Shown here piece after piece: positions 18,277-27,117 of a stretch of DNA of 64,000 nucleotides. Origin of the DNA: Verrucolacustris abundans (lineage in GTDB: Bacteria > Verrucomicrobiota > Verrucomicrobiia > Methylacidiphilales > Verrucolacustridaceae); assembly GCA_965194535.1 (NCBI GenBank), contig OZ239145.1, forward strand, positions 1,302,001-1,366,000, read 5' to 3'. Below the pieces are notes generated by a model. The model saw only the letters and a program-made list of their open reading frames with translations, was not told where the DNA came from and did not search any database. Made by a program: the position numbers and the translations under genes. How positions within the stretch are numbered: position 1 is the first letter of the stretch; every line of letters starts with the position of its first letter.

Positions 18277-18774
18277 TCAGGTTGTGAATAACATGCGAAA
18301 AACATAAAAGCCCAAACCCAAGACCGCCACCAAACCACCTAAAGCCAAAATCCATATCGGACTTCCACTTTCGCCCTTCCCCTTGATAGGAGACAAGTTA
18401 CGAAAGTTTTCTGGTATCCCCTCCTCCAATCCTAACTCCATTTGAAAACCGCTTCCCGCTTGTGGCAGTGCCAATGCAGCCCGCGGAACAGTCCCCTCGT
18501 ACCGAAATGGAACCTGCCCAAATTGCAGGCGATCCCGATCCTGCAACAAAACTTCAGTGACTTTTTCATCATTCACTCGCGTCCCGTTCGTGGATTCCAA
18601 ATCTCGCACTCGGTACTCCGCACCCTCAGCGACAAGTTCCGCGTGACGGGAAGAAATGCTTCCGTGAACGATCTGGATTTCGTTGCCGTCAATTCGCCCC
18701 ACCGCCATCCGAGGCCCCACCAACTCAATGGTCATCAGGGGGACCTCTTTACTCTCAGAAACGATTCTAGGCAT
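18277..18774 (-). CDS. Tail-anchored FHA-domain protein
   Basis: 165 residues. The N-terminal FHA fold (about 20-90) has the phosphothreonine-binding landmarks GR (26-27), SSRH (41-44) and STNGT (61-65), so it likely binds phospho-Thr peptides. A linker follows, then one hydrophobic segment at about 138-160 at the very C-terminus, predicting a cytoplasmic FHA domain held in the inner membrane. It is the last gene of the pyr operon, 9 bp after carA, with no kinase nearby. Its partner is unknown. An internal ATG (MTIELVGPRM) is an alternative start. Confidence 0.8.
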   Translation of the reverse strand: MPRIVSESKEVPLMTIELVGPRMAVGRIDGNEIQIVHGSISSRHAELVAEGAEYRVRDLESTNGTRVNDEKVTEVLLQDRDRLQFGQVPFRYEGTVPRAALALPQAGSGFQMELGLEEGIPENFRNLSPIKGKGESGSPIWILALGGLVAVLGLGFYVFRMLFTT

Positions 18775-18783
18775 GAGGTGTAT

Positions 18784-19923
18784 TTAACCCTTCCCCTTGG
18801 CCGCGTCGAGAACCTCGGCAAATTGACGAAAAAAGTAACCCGCGTCGTGGGGTCCCGGTGCGGCCTCGGGATGATACTGAACCGAAAACGCCCCGCCACC
18901 TGTCACCTGAATTCCTTCGCACGTCCCATCATTTAAATTAATATGAGTTACCTCCACTTTCCCTTCCGGGAGCGAATCCGGATCCACCGCGTACCCATGA
19001 TTTTGGCTCGTAATCGATACTTTGCCCGACCGCAGATCCTTCACAGGCTGATTTCCCCCTCGATGGCCAAACTTAAGCTTGAACGTCTTTCCTCCCAAGG
19101 CATGCGCCAACATCTGATGCCCGAGACAGATTCCAAAAATCGGTTTCTTCCCCACCAAATCCCGAACAGTTTGATGAACGTAGGTAGGTACAGCGGGATC
19201 ACCCGGCCCGTTGGATAAAAATACGCCGTCCACCTTTGCGCTTAATATCTCCGCTGCAGTCGCCTGGGCAGGAAAAACAATGGGTTGAATTCCCTCCGCC
19301 CGAAGTTGGCGCAAAATATTTCGCTTAATTCCACAATCGATCGCAGCCACTCGATGTCGCACTTTAGACATCTTGACCTTCTCCGCGCCTAACTTTCCAG
19401 GAAAGTCCACCCCCTCGGGATCCCACTCATAAGACTTTTTGCACGTGACCTCCGCCACATAATCTTTTGCCCCTAGCCCAGGCCACTCCTTGGCCCGTTT
19501 CACCGCCTCCTCAGCACTCATACCTTGATTCGCTAACACACCCCTCATCGCACCCTTGGTACGAAGTTTCCTAGTCAAACACCTTGTATCAATTCCCTCA
19601 CAAGCAGGAATCTTGTGTCTCTTGAGATACACATCAAGCGACTCCCTCCCCCTCCAGTTGCTCATACGTCGGGACAATCGTCTCACTAATAATCCCGAAA
19701 CCTGTGGCCCCTCGGACTCCTCATCTTCTGAGTTGATTCCCGTGTTCCCAATTTCAGGGCAGGTCAAAGCCACAATCTGACCGCGATAGCTCGGATCGGT
19801 TAAAATCTCCTCATATCCAGTCATCGAAGTGTTGAAACACAACTCCGCTGCCACCCAGCCGGAATGACCAAATCCCTGCCCCCTCAGAATCGTTCCATCC
19901 TCGAGTGCTAAAATTGCTTCCAC
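18784..19923 (-). CDS. carA: Carbamoyl-phosphate synthase small (glutaminase) subunit
   Basis: 379 residues. It hydrolyses glutamine to supply ammonia for carbamoyl phosphate, feeding pyrimidine and arginine synthesis. The N-terminal small-subunit domain (FNTSMTGYEEILTDPSY) precedes a class I glutaminase with nucleophile C266 in FGICLGHQ and the H351/E353 dyad in YHPEA. It starts with GTG at 19923, 12 bp after pyrC. The large subunit gene carB is not in the window. Confidence 0.97.
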   Translation of the reverse strand: MEAILALEDGTILRGQGFGHSGWVAAELCFNTSMTGYEEILTDPSYRGQIVALTCPEIGNTGINSEDEESEGPQVSGLLVRRLSRRMSNWRGRESLDVYLKRHKIPACEGIDTRCLTRKLRTKGAMRGVLANQGMSAEEAVKRAKEWPGLGAKDYVAEVTCKKSYEWDPEGVDFPGKLGAEKVKMSKVRHRVAAIDCGIKRNILRQLRAEGIQPIVFPAQATAAEILSAKVDGVFLSNGPGDPAVPTYVHQTVRDLVGKKPIFGICLGHQMLAHALGGKTFKLKFGHRGGNQPVKDLRSGKVSITSQNHGYAVDPDSLPEGKVEVTHINLNDGTCEGIQVTGGGAFSVQYHPEAAPGPHDAGYFFRQFAEVLDAAKGKG

Positions 19924-19935
19924 AGTGATAAAACT

Positions 19936-21225
19936 TTAGGAGTGCCCAACTCGCCCGTCGAGATCATGACGAATTTTTCCATCCACAATTGTTAATACCG
20001 CACGCCCTCTCAACTCCCGACCCTCAAAAGGCGTGTTTCTACCCAAACTTCGGAATTCAGACTTTCGAACCGTCCAAGTTCTCTCCGGATCTACTACGGT
20101 CACATCTGCAATCGCACCCACAGCCAAACTTCCACGACCTAAACCAAAATACCGTGAGGGGAAATCACTCATCCGCGCCACTACCTCCCGCAGTGTCATG
20201 AATTTTGAGTGCACCAACTCCGTCAAATAAATCCCAAGTGCCGTCTCCAACCCCACCACCCCGAAAGGCGCCTCATCAAATTCCACCTCCTTCTCATACG
20301 TGCAGTGAGGCGCATGATCCGTCGCTAAGAACAGAATCGTTCCATCCACCACACCCCGCCGCAACTCCTCCACATCCGCTTGAGTTCGAAGCGGCGGATT
20401 CATTTTAAAAGATGTGTCGTACCCCTCGACTCGTTCGTCCGTTAAAGTGAGATGGTGTGGTGAGGCCTCCCCTTCGATGAGAATTCCCCTCTTTTTTGCC
20501 TCACGCAAAATCCGTACCGACCCCGCTGTGCTGATGTGCTGACACACCACCCGAGCCCCAGTTAACTCAGCCAATAGAACATTCCTAGAAACAATCACCT
20601 CCTCCGCGATTCCTGGCCACGCAGGCAAACCCAGAATTCTCGACCACTTCCCCTCATTCATGACCCCGCCGGCAGAAAGCGACTTGTCCTCGCAGTGATC
20701 CAAGACAGGCAGATCAAACATGCGTGCATATTCAAGCGCTCGCCTCATCAACTCCGCACTTTGAATGCAGTGCCCGTCATCCGTAATCGCGACAACCCCG
20801 GCTTGGCGCAACGACCCGATGGGAGCCAACTGCTCCCCTTTTTGTCCGATCGAAATCGTTCCCGTTGGAAAAACATTGGCCACTCCCGTTTCCCTTGCCC
20901 TCTGCTTCATCCATGCAATCGTGTTCGAGCCATCCGCGACAGGGGATGTATTCGGCATTGCAATCACAGAAGTAAATCCTCCTGCCACCGCTGCCGCTGT
21001 ACCGGTTGCAATCGTCTCTTTGGCAGATTGACCTGGCTCTCTCAAGTGCACGTGCGGATCAATAAGCCCAGGAGTCACCACCAACCCATCTACCTTCACC
21101 ACCACTGCATCCTTGGTGGCTTTACCCTCCACAATCTTTCCATCTCGAATCAGAACATCCCCCTTCCCCTCCCGTTGGGTCGCGGGATCCACCACTAAGC
21201 CCCCTGAAAGAAGAATCTCGCTCAC
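19936..21225 (-). CDS. pyrC: Dihydroorotase
   Basis: 429 residues, class I type. It closes carbamoyl-aspartate to dihydroorotate. Zinc and catalytic landmarks: HVH (58-60) in GLIDPHVHLREPG, a His in LDHCEDKSL, a His in CQHISTAGS, and the Asp in ATDHAPH. It starts with GTG at 21225, overlapping the pyrB stop by 4 bp, behind a strong AGGAGGTG. It is an active-type enzyme, not the inactive pseudo-dihydroorotase that accompanies ATCase in some bacteria. Confidence 0.96.
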   Translation of the reverse strand: MSEILLSGGLVVDPATQREGKGDVLIRDGKIVEGKATKDAVVVKVDGLVVTPGLIDPHVHLREPGQSAKETIATGTAAAVAGGFTSVIAMPNTSPVADGSNTIAWMKQRARETGVANVFPTGTISIGQKGEQLAPIGSLRQAGVVAITDDGHCIQSAELMRRALEYARMFDLPVLDHCEDKSLSAGGVMNEGKWSRILGLPAWPGIAEEVIVSRNVLLAELTGARVVCQHISTAGSVRILREAKKRGILIEGEASPHHLTLTDERVEGYDTSFKMNPPLRTQADVEELRRGVVDGTILFLATDHAPHCTYEKEVEFDEAPFGVVGLETALGIYLTELVHSKFMTLREVVARMSDFPSRYFGLGRGSLAVGAIADVTVVDPERTWTVRKSEFRSLGRNTPFEGRELRGRAVLTIVDGKIRHDLDGRVGHS

Positions 21226-22166
21226 GACTCACCTCCTAATCCTTTTCCACCCGAAACTAGATATAAGACCGCCATCCGCACCGCCAACCCGTTTGTGACT
21301 TGGTCCAAAATGACCGAGTGCTTCCCGTCCGCCAACTCACTCGCAATCTCAACCCCACGATGAATCGGCCCGGGATGCATCAAAAGCACATCCGGCTTAC
21401 ACCTCTTGAACCTTTCCATATTTAACCCGAAAAGATTCGTATACTCTCCCATCGAGGGCACACGGGCCTGCACCTGCCTCTCATGCTGGATTCTGAGTAG
21501 GTTGATCACATCTGCCTCCTCTAAGGCTCCATCTAGATGATGCGCCACCTCGACCCCAAGCTCCGCAAATTCCTTCGGCAACAGGGTCGATGGCCCTACC
21601 AGCTTCACTTTGGCCCCCAACTTGGTCAGCGCCCATAGGTTCGAACGGGCTACGCGACTATGCACAATATCTCCCAAGATCAGCACCTTAACCCCCTCAA
21701 TTTTCCCCAACCTCTCTCGTATCGTAAAAACATCCAACAACCCTTGAGTGGGATGCTCGTGAGATCCATCCCCCGCATTGATGACGGATGCCTTGAGCCG
21801 TTGGGCCAAAAAATGCGCCGCACCAGCCGAGCGATGCCGAATCACAATAATTCCAGCCTGTAAGGCCTCCAAGTTCTTGGCTGTATCCTGCAGGGATTCC
21901 CCCTTTCGAATACTGCTCGTCTCTTTATCTAGGGATACAACGTCTGCGCTTAATCGAATCGCAGCCAATTCAAAAGAGATTCTTGTCCGTGTGCTGGGCT
22001 CGATAAACAGATTGACCACGGTTCGCCCTTGCAGGGATGGAACTTTCTTAATCGGCCTTCCCAAAATCTCCTTAAAGACGGTAGCCGTAGATAACACCTT
22101 TCCGATCTCCTCTGCATTTAACTCCCGCAAGGACAGAAGATCCTTTCTCTGCCACACCCCAGTCAT
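21222..22166 (-). CDS. pyrB: Aspartate carbamoyltransferase catalytic subunit
   Basis: 314 residues. It joins carbamoyl phosphate and aspartate, the committed step of pyrimidine synthesis. The carbamoyl-phosphate motif STRTR is at 58-62 and HPTQ at 138-141, with the flexible loop KGESLQDTAKNL intact. No regulatory subunit gene pyrI is nearby, so control probably rests with PyrR. AAAAGGAGA precedes the ATG, which overlaps the pyrR stop by 4 bp. Confidence 0.97.
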   Translation of the reverse strand: MTGVWQRKDLLSLRELNAEEIGKVLSTATVFKEILGRPIKKVPSLQGRTVVNLFIEPSTRTRISFELAAIRLSADVVSLDKETSSIRKGESLQDTAKNLEALQAGIIVIRHRSAGAAHFLAQRLKASVINAGDGSHEHPTQGLLDVFTIRERLGKIEGVKVLILGDIVHSRVARSNLWALTKLGAKVKLVGPSTLLPKEFAELGVEVAHHLDGALEEADVINLLRIQHERQVQARVPSMGEYTNLFGLNMERFKRCKPDVLLMHPGPIHRGVEIASELADGKHSVILDQVTNGLAVRMAVLYLVSGGKGLGGES

Positions 22167-22696
22167 GATTTCTCCTTTTCAATCACCACTGCGTCTTCTC
22201 CATCCAACTCTGCCAACCGCACGCGGACTCTCTCTTGAGGAGCTGTAGGCAAATTTTTTCCCACAAAATCTGGCCGGATCGGCAATTCTCGATGCCCTCG
22301 ATCCACCAAAACTGCGAGTTGAATAATCTTGGGCCGACCTAAATCACACAACGCATCCAAGGCTGCTCGTATTGTTCTCCCCGTATACAGTACATCATCC
22401 ACCAGGATCACCGTCTGGTCTTTAAGATCAAAAAGGACCTCCGTACCTTTGGGGACAGGCATATTGTTAGCCAGGTCATCTCGGTGAAAACTGATATCCA
22501 GCGAACCCACCGGCAAAGTCTTCCCACCCTCAATCTGCTTAAACTCGCTCGCCAGCCGATGAGCCAACGGGACTCCCCGTGTTTGGATTCCAACTAAAAC
22601 AATATTTCCTTGAGGGTGACGTTCCGCAAATTCATGCGCCATCCGCCGAACAGCTCGGCGTACAGTTTCTCCGTCCATCAACTGTTTTCCTACCAT
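22163..22696 (-). CDS. pyrR: Bifunctional pyr operon regulator / uracil phosphoribosyltransferase PyrR
   Basis: 177 residues. A type I phosphoribosyltransferase with the PRPP loop VILVDDVLYTGRT (96-108). The early segment RGVPLAHRLA and SLDISFHRDDL are typical of PyrR as opposed to other PRTases. In Gram-positive bacteria PyrR binds pyr mRNA to cause attenuation. First gene of pyrR-pyrB-pyrC-carA, with a strong AAGGAGG. No consensus PyrR RNA site was recognised in the short leader, so regulation is open. Confidence 0.93.
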   Translation of the reverse strand: MVGKQLMDGETVRRAVRRMAHEFAERHPQGNIVLVGIQTRGVPLAHRLASEFKQIEGGKTLPVGSLDISFHRDDLANNMPVPKGTEVLFDLKDQTVILVDDVLYTGRTIRAALDALCDLGRPKIIQLAVLVDRGHRELPIRPDFVGKNLPTAPQERVRVRLAELDGEDAVVIEKEKS

Positions 22697-22759
22697 ACTC
22701 GCCTCCTTGAGGAACTCACAGGTTCCCGTTAAAGGACGCGTCGTGCGTCACCTAAACTG
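22697..22759 (-). promoter_or_regulatory. pyrR leader with two small hairpins
   Basis: The 63-bp gap before pyrR holds, on the minus strand, GACGC-loop-GCGTC (22735-22749) followed by GGAAC-loop-GTTCC (22711-22726), just ahead of the ribosome-binding site. The second hairpin could influence access to the AAGGAGG at about 22702-22708. Neither matches the PyrR-binding loop consensus I know. There is no T-run. Confidence 0.35.
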
Positions 22760-23002
22760 TTAGCAAATCTCTTTTTCCTTCGCGAGCTCTTTTTCCCGAT
22801 TCGCCCTCCAAGCAACCCTATGCTTCACGATCCAATCCAGTAGCCCTTTTTCAAAACCCACATCGTGGCCCGCCTGTTCGCTTAGGTGCCACTTGTGTTT
22901 TAAAATCTCCTCCCGCTCCAACAAAAACTCACGATACAAAGCGGAATTCTTAAAGACCGACTTAGGGTCGAGCGAGAAGTGCGAGGCCTCTTTAACGTCC
23001 AC
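22760..23002 (-). CDS. Small conserved protein with HKWHLSEQAGHDVG motif
   Basis: 80 residues starting with GTG at 23002, charged and soluble. The core ILKHKWHLSEQAGHDVGFEK resembles a motif I associate with DUF4032-type proteins (H-[RK]-W-x-L-S-E-x-A-G-x-D-V-G), here standing alone without the larger domain. No catalytic function is claimed. It lies 63 bp upstream of pyrR and 68 bp after mrp, all in one direction. The nearest SD-like AAGGGA is about 13 bp from the GTG, farther than usual, so the start is uncertain. Confidence 0.65.
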   Translation of the reverse strand: MDVKEASHFSLDPKSVFKNSALYREFLLEREEILKHKWHLSEQAGHDVGFEKGLLDWIVKHRVAWRANREKELAKEKEIC

Positions 23003-23070
23003 AACTCTAATTTGGTCCCTTCAGGATATTTCGCAAGTGTGAATCTTTTATGGCGAAAAATATAAATCGC

Positions 23071-24129
23071 TTAACTTGAGTTGCTTAGAAATAGTATTTT
23101 TGATAAATGATTTCCAAATTCAGAAAAAACTTTGCCTGAGACAGAGTTGGGCCTCTCCAAAACAACTGGTTTTCCATGATCCCCGCACTCCCTTGCCTCT
23201 GGATCGAGCGGGATTTCCCCTAAAAACGGAACCTCCTGCCGCTGGGCCTCTTTTTTTCCGCCCCCCGATCCAAAGATCTCATGTTTTTGCGTCGTTCCAG
23301 GGACAATAAAGTAACTCATGTTCTCTACCACACCCAGAATCCTCACGTTGACTTTTCGGAACATCGCAATTGCCTTACGCGCATCCACCAGCGCCACCTC
23401 CTGTGGCGTTGTCACAATCACCGCACCATCCAATGCCACTGTCTGAACAATGGTAAGCTGAATATCTCCCGTTCCAGGTGGAAGATCCAAAACAAGCACA
23501 TCCAGATCACCCCAAGCAACCTGCCTCAAAAACTGCTGGGTAAACCGAGTCACCATCGGACCCCGTAAAGCCGCAGGGCTATCGTCGCCTAGCAACATCC
23601 CCATACTCATCAACTTCACCCCATGACACTCGGCAGGCACAAGCCTCTCCGTCCCTTCCTCCACCCTCACTCCCTCTCGGCAACCCAACATCAACGCCTG
23701 ACTCGGTCCATACAAATCACAATCACAAAGCCCAACCTTCAACCCGCTCTGTGCCAACCGCACCGCTAAATTCGCCGCCACCGTCGATTTCCCAACACCC
23801 CCTTTTCCACTGGCAACAGCCACGATCTTTTTTACCCCTTCAATTCCTTGTGCCCCTGTGGCGGCAGTTGCCTGCGGAGGCGCAACCTCCGTCTCAATCA
23901 TCACGCTCTTGACGGGTCCATAGCCTTTAAACGCATCCCGAATCTCTTTTCCGATCTTTTCAGGTACCGCAGGATCTGGGGTGGTAATCTTAAGCTTAAG
24001 CTTTAACTCCGTTCCCTCCAGAGCCATGTCTTGAACCAAACCAAACGAGATAATATCACGACTAAACCCAGGGTACTTCACCCCACGCAACCTCGTTACC
24101 ACCTCTTCTTGCCACTCGTTTCCACTCAT
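23071..24129 (-). CDS. mrp: Mrp/ApbC-family P-loop ATPase lacking the CxxC cluster motif
   Basis: 352 residues. An N-terminal MIP18/DUF59 domain (about 5-80) precedes a deviant Walker A GKGGVGKS (about 109-116) and the CDCDLYGPSQ block. The family carries or inserts Fe-S clusters. The C-terminal CPxC pair found in proteobacterial ApbC is replaced (SYFIVPGTTQKHEIFG), as I recall for cyanobacterial and Bacteroidetes members, so cluster transfer by those cysteines is not possible. It is downstream of the NifS-like gene, 79 bp away. Confidence 0.92.
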   Translation of the reverse strand: MSGNEWQEEVVTRLRGVKYPGFSRDIISFGLVQDMALEGTELKLKLKITTPDPAVPEKIGKEIRDAFKGYGPVKSVMIETEVAPPQATAATGAQGIEGVKKIVAVASGKGGVGKSTVAANLAVRLAQSGLKVGLCDCDLYGPSQALMLGCREGVRVEEGTERLVPAECHGVKLMSMGMLLGDDSPAALRGPMVTRFTQQFLRQVAWGDLDVLVLDLPPGTGDIQLTIVQTVALDGAVIVTTPQEVALVDARKAIAMFRKVNVRILGVVENMSYFIVPGTTQKHEIFGSGGGKKEAQRQEVPFLGEIPLDPEARECGDHGKPVVLERPNSVSGKVFSEFGNHLSKILFLSNSS

Positions 24130-24208
24130 ACAAATATCTTGGCACCCTTTGCTTGCTCACTCCAGCTTTCGAAGCCACTACTGGCCGCGCCCATCTAGGA
24201 AATCAATT

Positions 24209-25363
24209 TTAAGAAGGAAGGATTGACGTGAGACGCTGAACAGCCTCTTTCACCAATTCGACAGCTTTAGAAATTTTCCCGAGATCTATCTCTGGCCCTA
24301 AAGTAAAAAGAATTAAGGCCCGAGACTCCTCGGGACTTGCCCCAATCCCTTTCATCCCAGGCGGAATCCTCATCTCCTTCGTCACACACCCACTCCCTCC
24401 CCGCACCGCCAGTCCCACCCGATCCAAAACCAGTGCCAAGCTCTCCGCCTCCAGTCCCGCAAAACTGAATGCCAAATGATTGGGACTTCTTTCTAATCCT
24501 AGCTTTGAACCATGAAGTTTGGCGCTGGGCACTTCCTTAAGAATCCCCTCCGCCAACACCTTCTGTGCTTCAGCCACATCCTTCCTAAAATCATCCCCTC
24601 TCTTTTTCCACTCTTCCGCTGCCATCCCGAACCCCACGATCGCCGCAAGATTTTCTGTTCCTGCCCGTCGATCCCCCTCCTGCCTGCCCCCCTCCATCCA
24701 AGGCGTCCAAGGCGTTCCACTCCGTATCCAAAGTGCTCCCGTCCCCTTCGGGCCTCCTAATCGGTGCCCAGACAGTGCCACCAGATCTGCCCCCACCTTC
24801 TCCACATCCAGCGAAACCCATCCAGCCCCATGAGTGGCGTCCACGAAAAGCTTCGCGCCCACCCGATCGGCAAAATGTTTTGCTTCACCGAGATTTTGAA
24901 GTGTCCCCAAATCGTGATGCGCCAGATGAACACAAACCAAAGCCGCCCCAGGCTCGACCTTCACCCCATCCCACTTGAATCGCCCCATTGAATCTACCTT
25001 CACGCGTCGGACTTGAAAGCCACTCTCTCCCAACCTCCGCACCGCACTTTCCACTGCAGGATGCTCTATCTCACTTACATAAATCGTTCCTTGGTGCACG
25101 GACGCCCCCCAACCACGAATTGCCGACTGCACAGACTCTGTTCCCCCTGAAGTAAAGATCACATCCTCAAAAGTTCTCGCACCTATAAAATCCGCCACCC
25201 GCTTTCGTGCGATCTCCAACTGTTCCCTCGCCTCTCTTCCCTCCCGGTGCCCTCCCGTAGGTGACGCCTGAATCTCCACCAGAAACCGCAACAACTCTTT
25301 CTGTACCTTCGGTAAAAGCCAACCTCCTGCCGCATGATCTAAGTAGATTCGCTCCTGGCTCAT
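24209..25363 (-). CDS. NifS/IscS-like class V aminotransferase-fold protein with PLP lysine replaced by Arg
   Basis: 384 residues from the ATG at 25363, which overlaps the mutL stop (TGATG). A GTG one codon upstream is possible. It aligns along its whole length with cysteine desulfurases: YLDHAAGG near the N-terminus, TSGGTES (71-77), SEIEHPAV with the conserved H101, D175 in FVDATHGAG, and a cysteine in GGSGC (C326) where the persulfide cysteine sits. The normal SGHK carrying the Schiff-base lysine reads SGHR (R201, codon CGA at 24763-24761). It should not bind PLP in the usual way, so desulfurase activity is doubtful. Confidence 0.88.
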   Translation of the reverse strand: MSQERIYLDHAAGGWLLPKVQKELLRFLVEIQASPTGGHREGREAREQLEIARKRVADFIGARTFEDVIFTSGGTESVQSAIRGWGASVHQGTIYVSEIEHPAVESAVRRLGESGFQVRRVKVDSMGRFKWDGVKVEPGAALVCVHLAHHDLGTLQNLGEAKHFADRVGAKLFVDATHGAGWVSLDVEKVGADLVALSGHRLGGPKGTGALWIRSGTPWTPWMEGGRQEGDRRAGTENLAAIVGFGMAAEEWKKRGDDFRKDVAEAQKVLAEGILKEVPSAKLHGSKLGLERSPNHLAFSFAGLEAESLALVLDRVGLAVRGGSGCVTKEMRIPPGMKGIGASPEESRALILFTLGPEIDLGKISKAVELVKEAVQRLTSILPS

Positions 25364-27105
25364 CACCCCGCCCTGCCAAACTTCTTCTCCAACTCCCCCT
25401 TACTCAGCAAAATCATCGTCGGCCTGCCATGCGGACACGTATACGGAAGCTCACACGCCAACAGATCCGCTAGAAGACGCACCGCCTCTACCTCATTCAA
25501 CCGATCATTTGCTTTAATCGCATGGCGACAAACCGTTTTCGCGATCACCTCCTCACTTAACTTTCGATCCTTCCGAGTTCCCGCTCCACCCGTTTCCAAA
25601 TCCGCCACCACCCCACGCACAAAATCCTCTACTGCCAAGGTCTTGATTCGTGGTGGTAAAGCATCCACCAGAAAAGAGTTTCCGCCCATCGAGGAAATCC
25701 CCAACCCTACCCGACCTAACTCCTCTAACTGTTGGTTTAAGAATTGAGCCTGCACAGGAGGGAACTCCACCGTCACGGGATACAACAACCTTTGACCCGA
25801 AACCTCCTCCTGTGCCACTTGCTTCAGAAGTTGTTCAAATAAAATCCGCTCATGCGCTGCATGTTGATCGATCAAAACTGCACCCCCATCCTTCTCTGCC
25901 ACTAGATACAAATGGTCGATCACCCCCAAATATCGCCAGCCCGCAGGGATACCGCGTTTTGTCTCCACCTCAATTCCTAACGGCCTCTCCACCGCACCTC
26001 CAGAAGCCAGAGTTGCAGACAGGAAGGGCGAGGGCTGAGTCCAAGTCGAGTGAGTCGAAGACAGACTTGGAAAACTTGCGCTATGGATCGCCGGCAAAGG
26101 CAAGGGGCCAACCGATCCTCCTCGCAAAACCTCCGCTACCGCCCCACTCACAAACCGCCGCACATCCCCGTCCTGTCGAAACCGCACTTCCCTCTTCGCT
26201 GGATGAACATTTACATCCACTCCCGCAGGATCCACTTCAAGAAAAAGCACCGCCACAGGGAAGCGCCCCCTCATCAACGCATTGTGGTATCCCTCCAACA
26301 AGGCCGCATTCAGGGTCATGTTCTGCACGGGCCTGCCATTCACAAAAAGAATCTGCTCCGCCCGAGTCGCCCGACTCACCCCAGGCCTGCCGATATATCC
26401 CTTCAAACTCATCCCCCCATCCTCGACATCCAGTGGTAACACCGATTCCCGCCACTCTTTTCCGAAAACCGCCATCAACCTTTCCTCCAGCCCAACCCTC
26501 GCCGTATCCTGCCAAAATACCGCACCATCCCGTCTCAACACCCAACTTACATCCGGCCGCGCCAACGCCGTCAACCGGATCCCCTGCTCGATGTGACCCC
26601 ACTCCGTCTCCTCCGTACGCAGGAATTTCCGTCTTCCAGGAACATGGGAAAAAAGCTGTCGCACCTCGATGCTCGTTCCCGTCGGACAACCCGTTTGGCC
26701 AGCTCGAATCACTTTGCCACCGTCAATCACCACCTCCGTACCCTCAGCAGCCTCCGCCTCACGAGTCTTTAACGTAAACCGACTCACCGACGCAATGCTC
26801 GGAAGAGCCTCCCCACGAAAACCAAAGGTTCGAATTCCAAGTAAATCAGATGCCTCCCGAATCTTACTCGTGGCATGACGCTCCAACGCCAAAAGTGCAT
26901 CTTCAGGCCCCATTCCATGGCCATCATCCGTTACCCGAATCAAAGACCTCCCCCCCCTCTCCACACTGATCTCCACTTTCTTTGCCCCGGCATCCAGAGA
27001 ATTTTCCACGAGCTCCTTCACCACCGAGGCGGGCCTCTCCACCACCTCCCCAGCCGCAATTCGGTTGGCGACCACTTCCGCCAAAAGGCGGATTCTCTGA
27101 CTCAT
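25363..27105 (-). CDS. mutL: DNA mismatch repair protein MutL, endonuclease type
   Basis: 580 residues. The GHKL ATPase domain has VKELVENSLDAGA, DDGHGM (61-65) and GFRGEAL (95-101). A Ser/Pro/Thr-rich linker spans about 340-370. The C-terminal domain has the metal-dependent nicking motif DQHA-x2-E-x4-E (413-424) plus VCRHAIKAND and CPHGRP, so this is a latent-endonuclease MutL as in bacteria without MutH. Strong AGGAGGAG precedes the ATG. It lies 12 bp after parB and is coupled to the NifS-like gene. No mutS is in view. Confidence 0.97.
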   Translation of the reverse strand: MSQRIRLLAEVVANRIAAGEVVERPASVVKELVENSLDAGAKKVEISVERGGRSLIRVTDDGHGMGPEDALLALERHATSKIREASDLLGIRTFGFRGEALPSIASVSRFTLKTREAEAAEGTEVVIDGGKVIRAGQTGCPTGTSIEVRQLFSHVPGRRKFLRTEETEWGHIEQGIRLTALARPDVSWVLRRDGAVFWQDTARVGLEERLMAVFGKEWRESVLPLDVEDGGMSLKGYIGRPGVSRATRAEQILFVNGRPVQNMTLNAALLEGYHNALMRGRFPVAVLFLEVDPAGVDVNVHPAKREVRFRQDGDVRRFVSGAVAEVLRGGSVGPLPLPAIHSASFPSLSSTHSTWTQPSPFLSATLASGGAVERPLGIEVETKRGIPAGWRYLGVIDHLYLVAEKDGGAVLIDQHAAHERILFEQLLKQVAQEEVSGQRLLYPVTVEFPPVQAQFLNQQLEELGRVGLGISSMGGNSFLVDALPPRIKTLAVEDFVRGVVADLETGGAGTRKDRKLSEEVIAKTVCRHAIKANDRLNEVEAVRLLADLLACELPYTCPHGRPTMILLSKGELEKKFGRAG

Positions 27106-27117
27106 ACTTTTCTCCTC

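Noticed and set aside
22697..23070. PyrR-binding attenuator of the Bacillus type
   Set aside because: I searched the leader and the upstream gap by eye for the known binding-loop consensus and a terminator with T-run, and found neither. Only small hairpins remain.
25650..26777. Plus-strand frame of 375 codons opposite mutL
   Set aside because: Very rich in Pro, Ser and His with no domain, as expected for the antisense of a GC-biased coding region. mutL is certain on the other strand.
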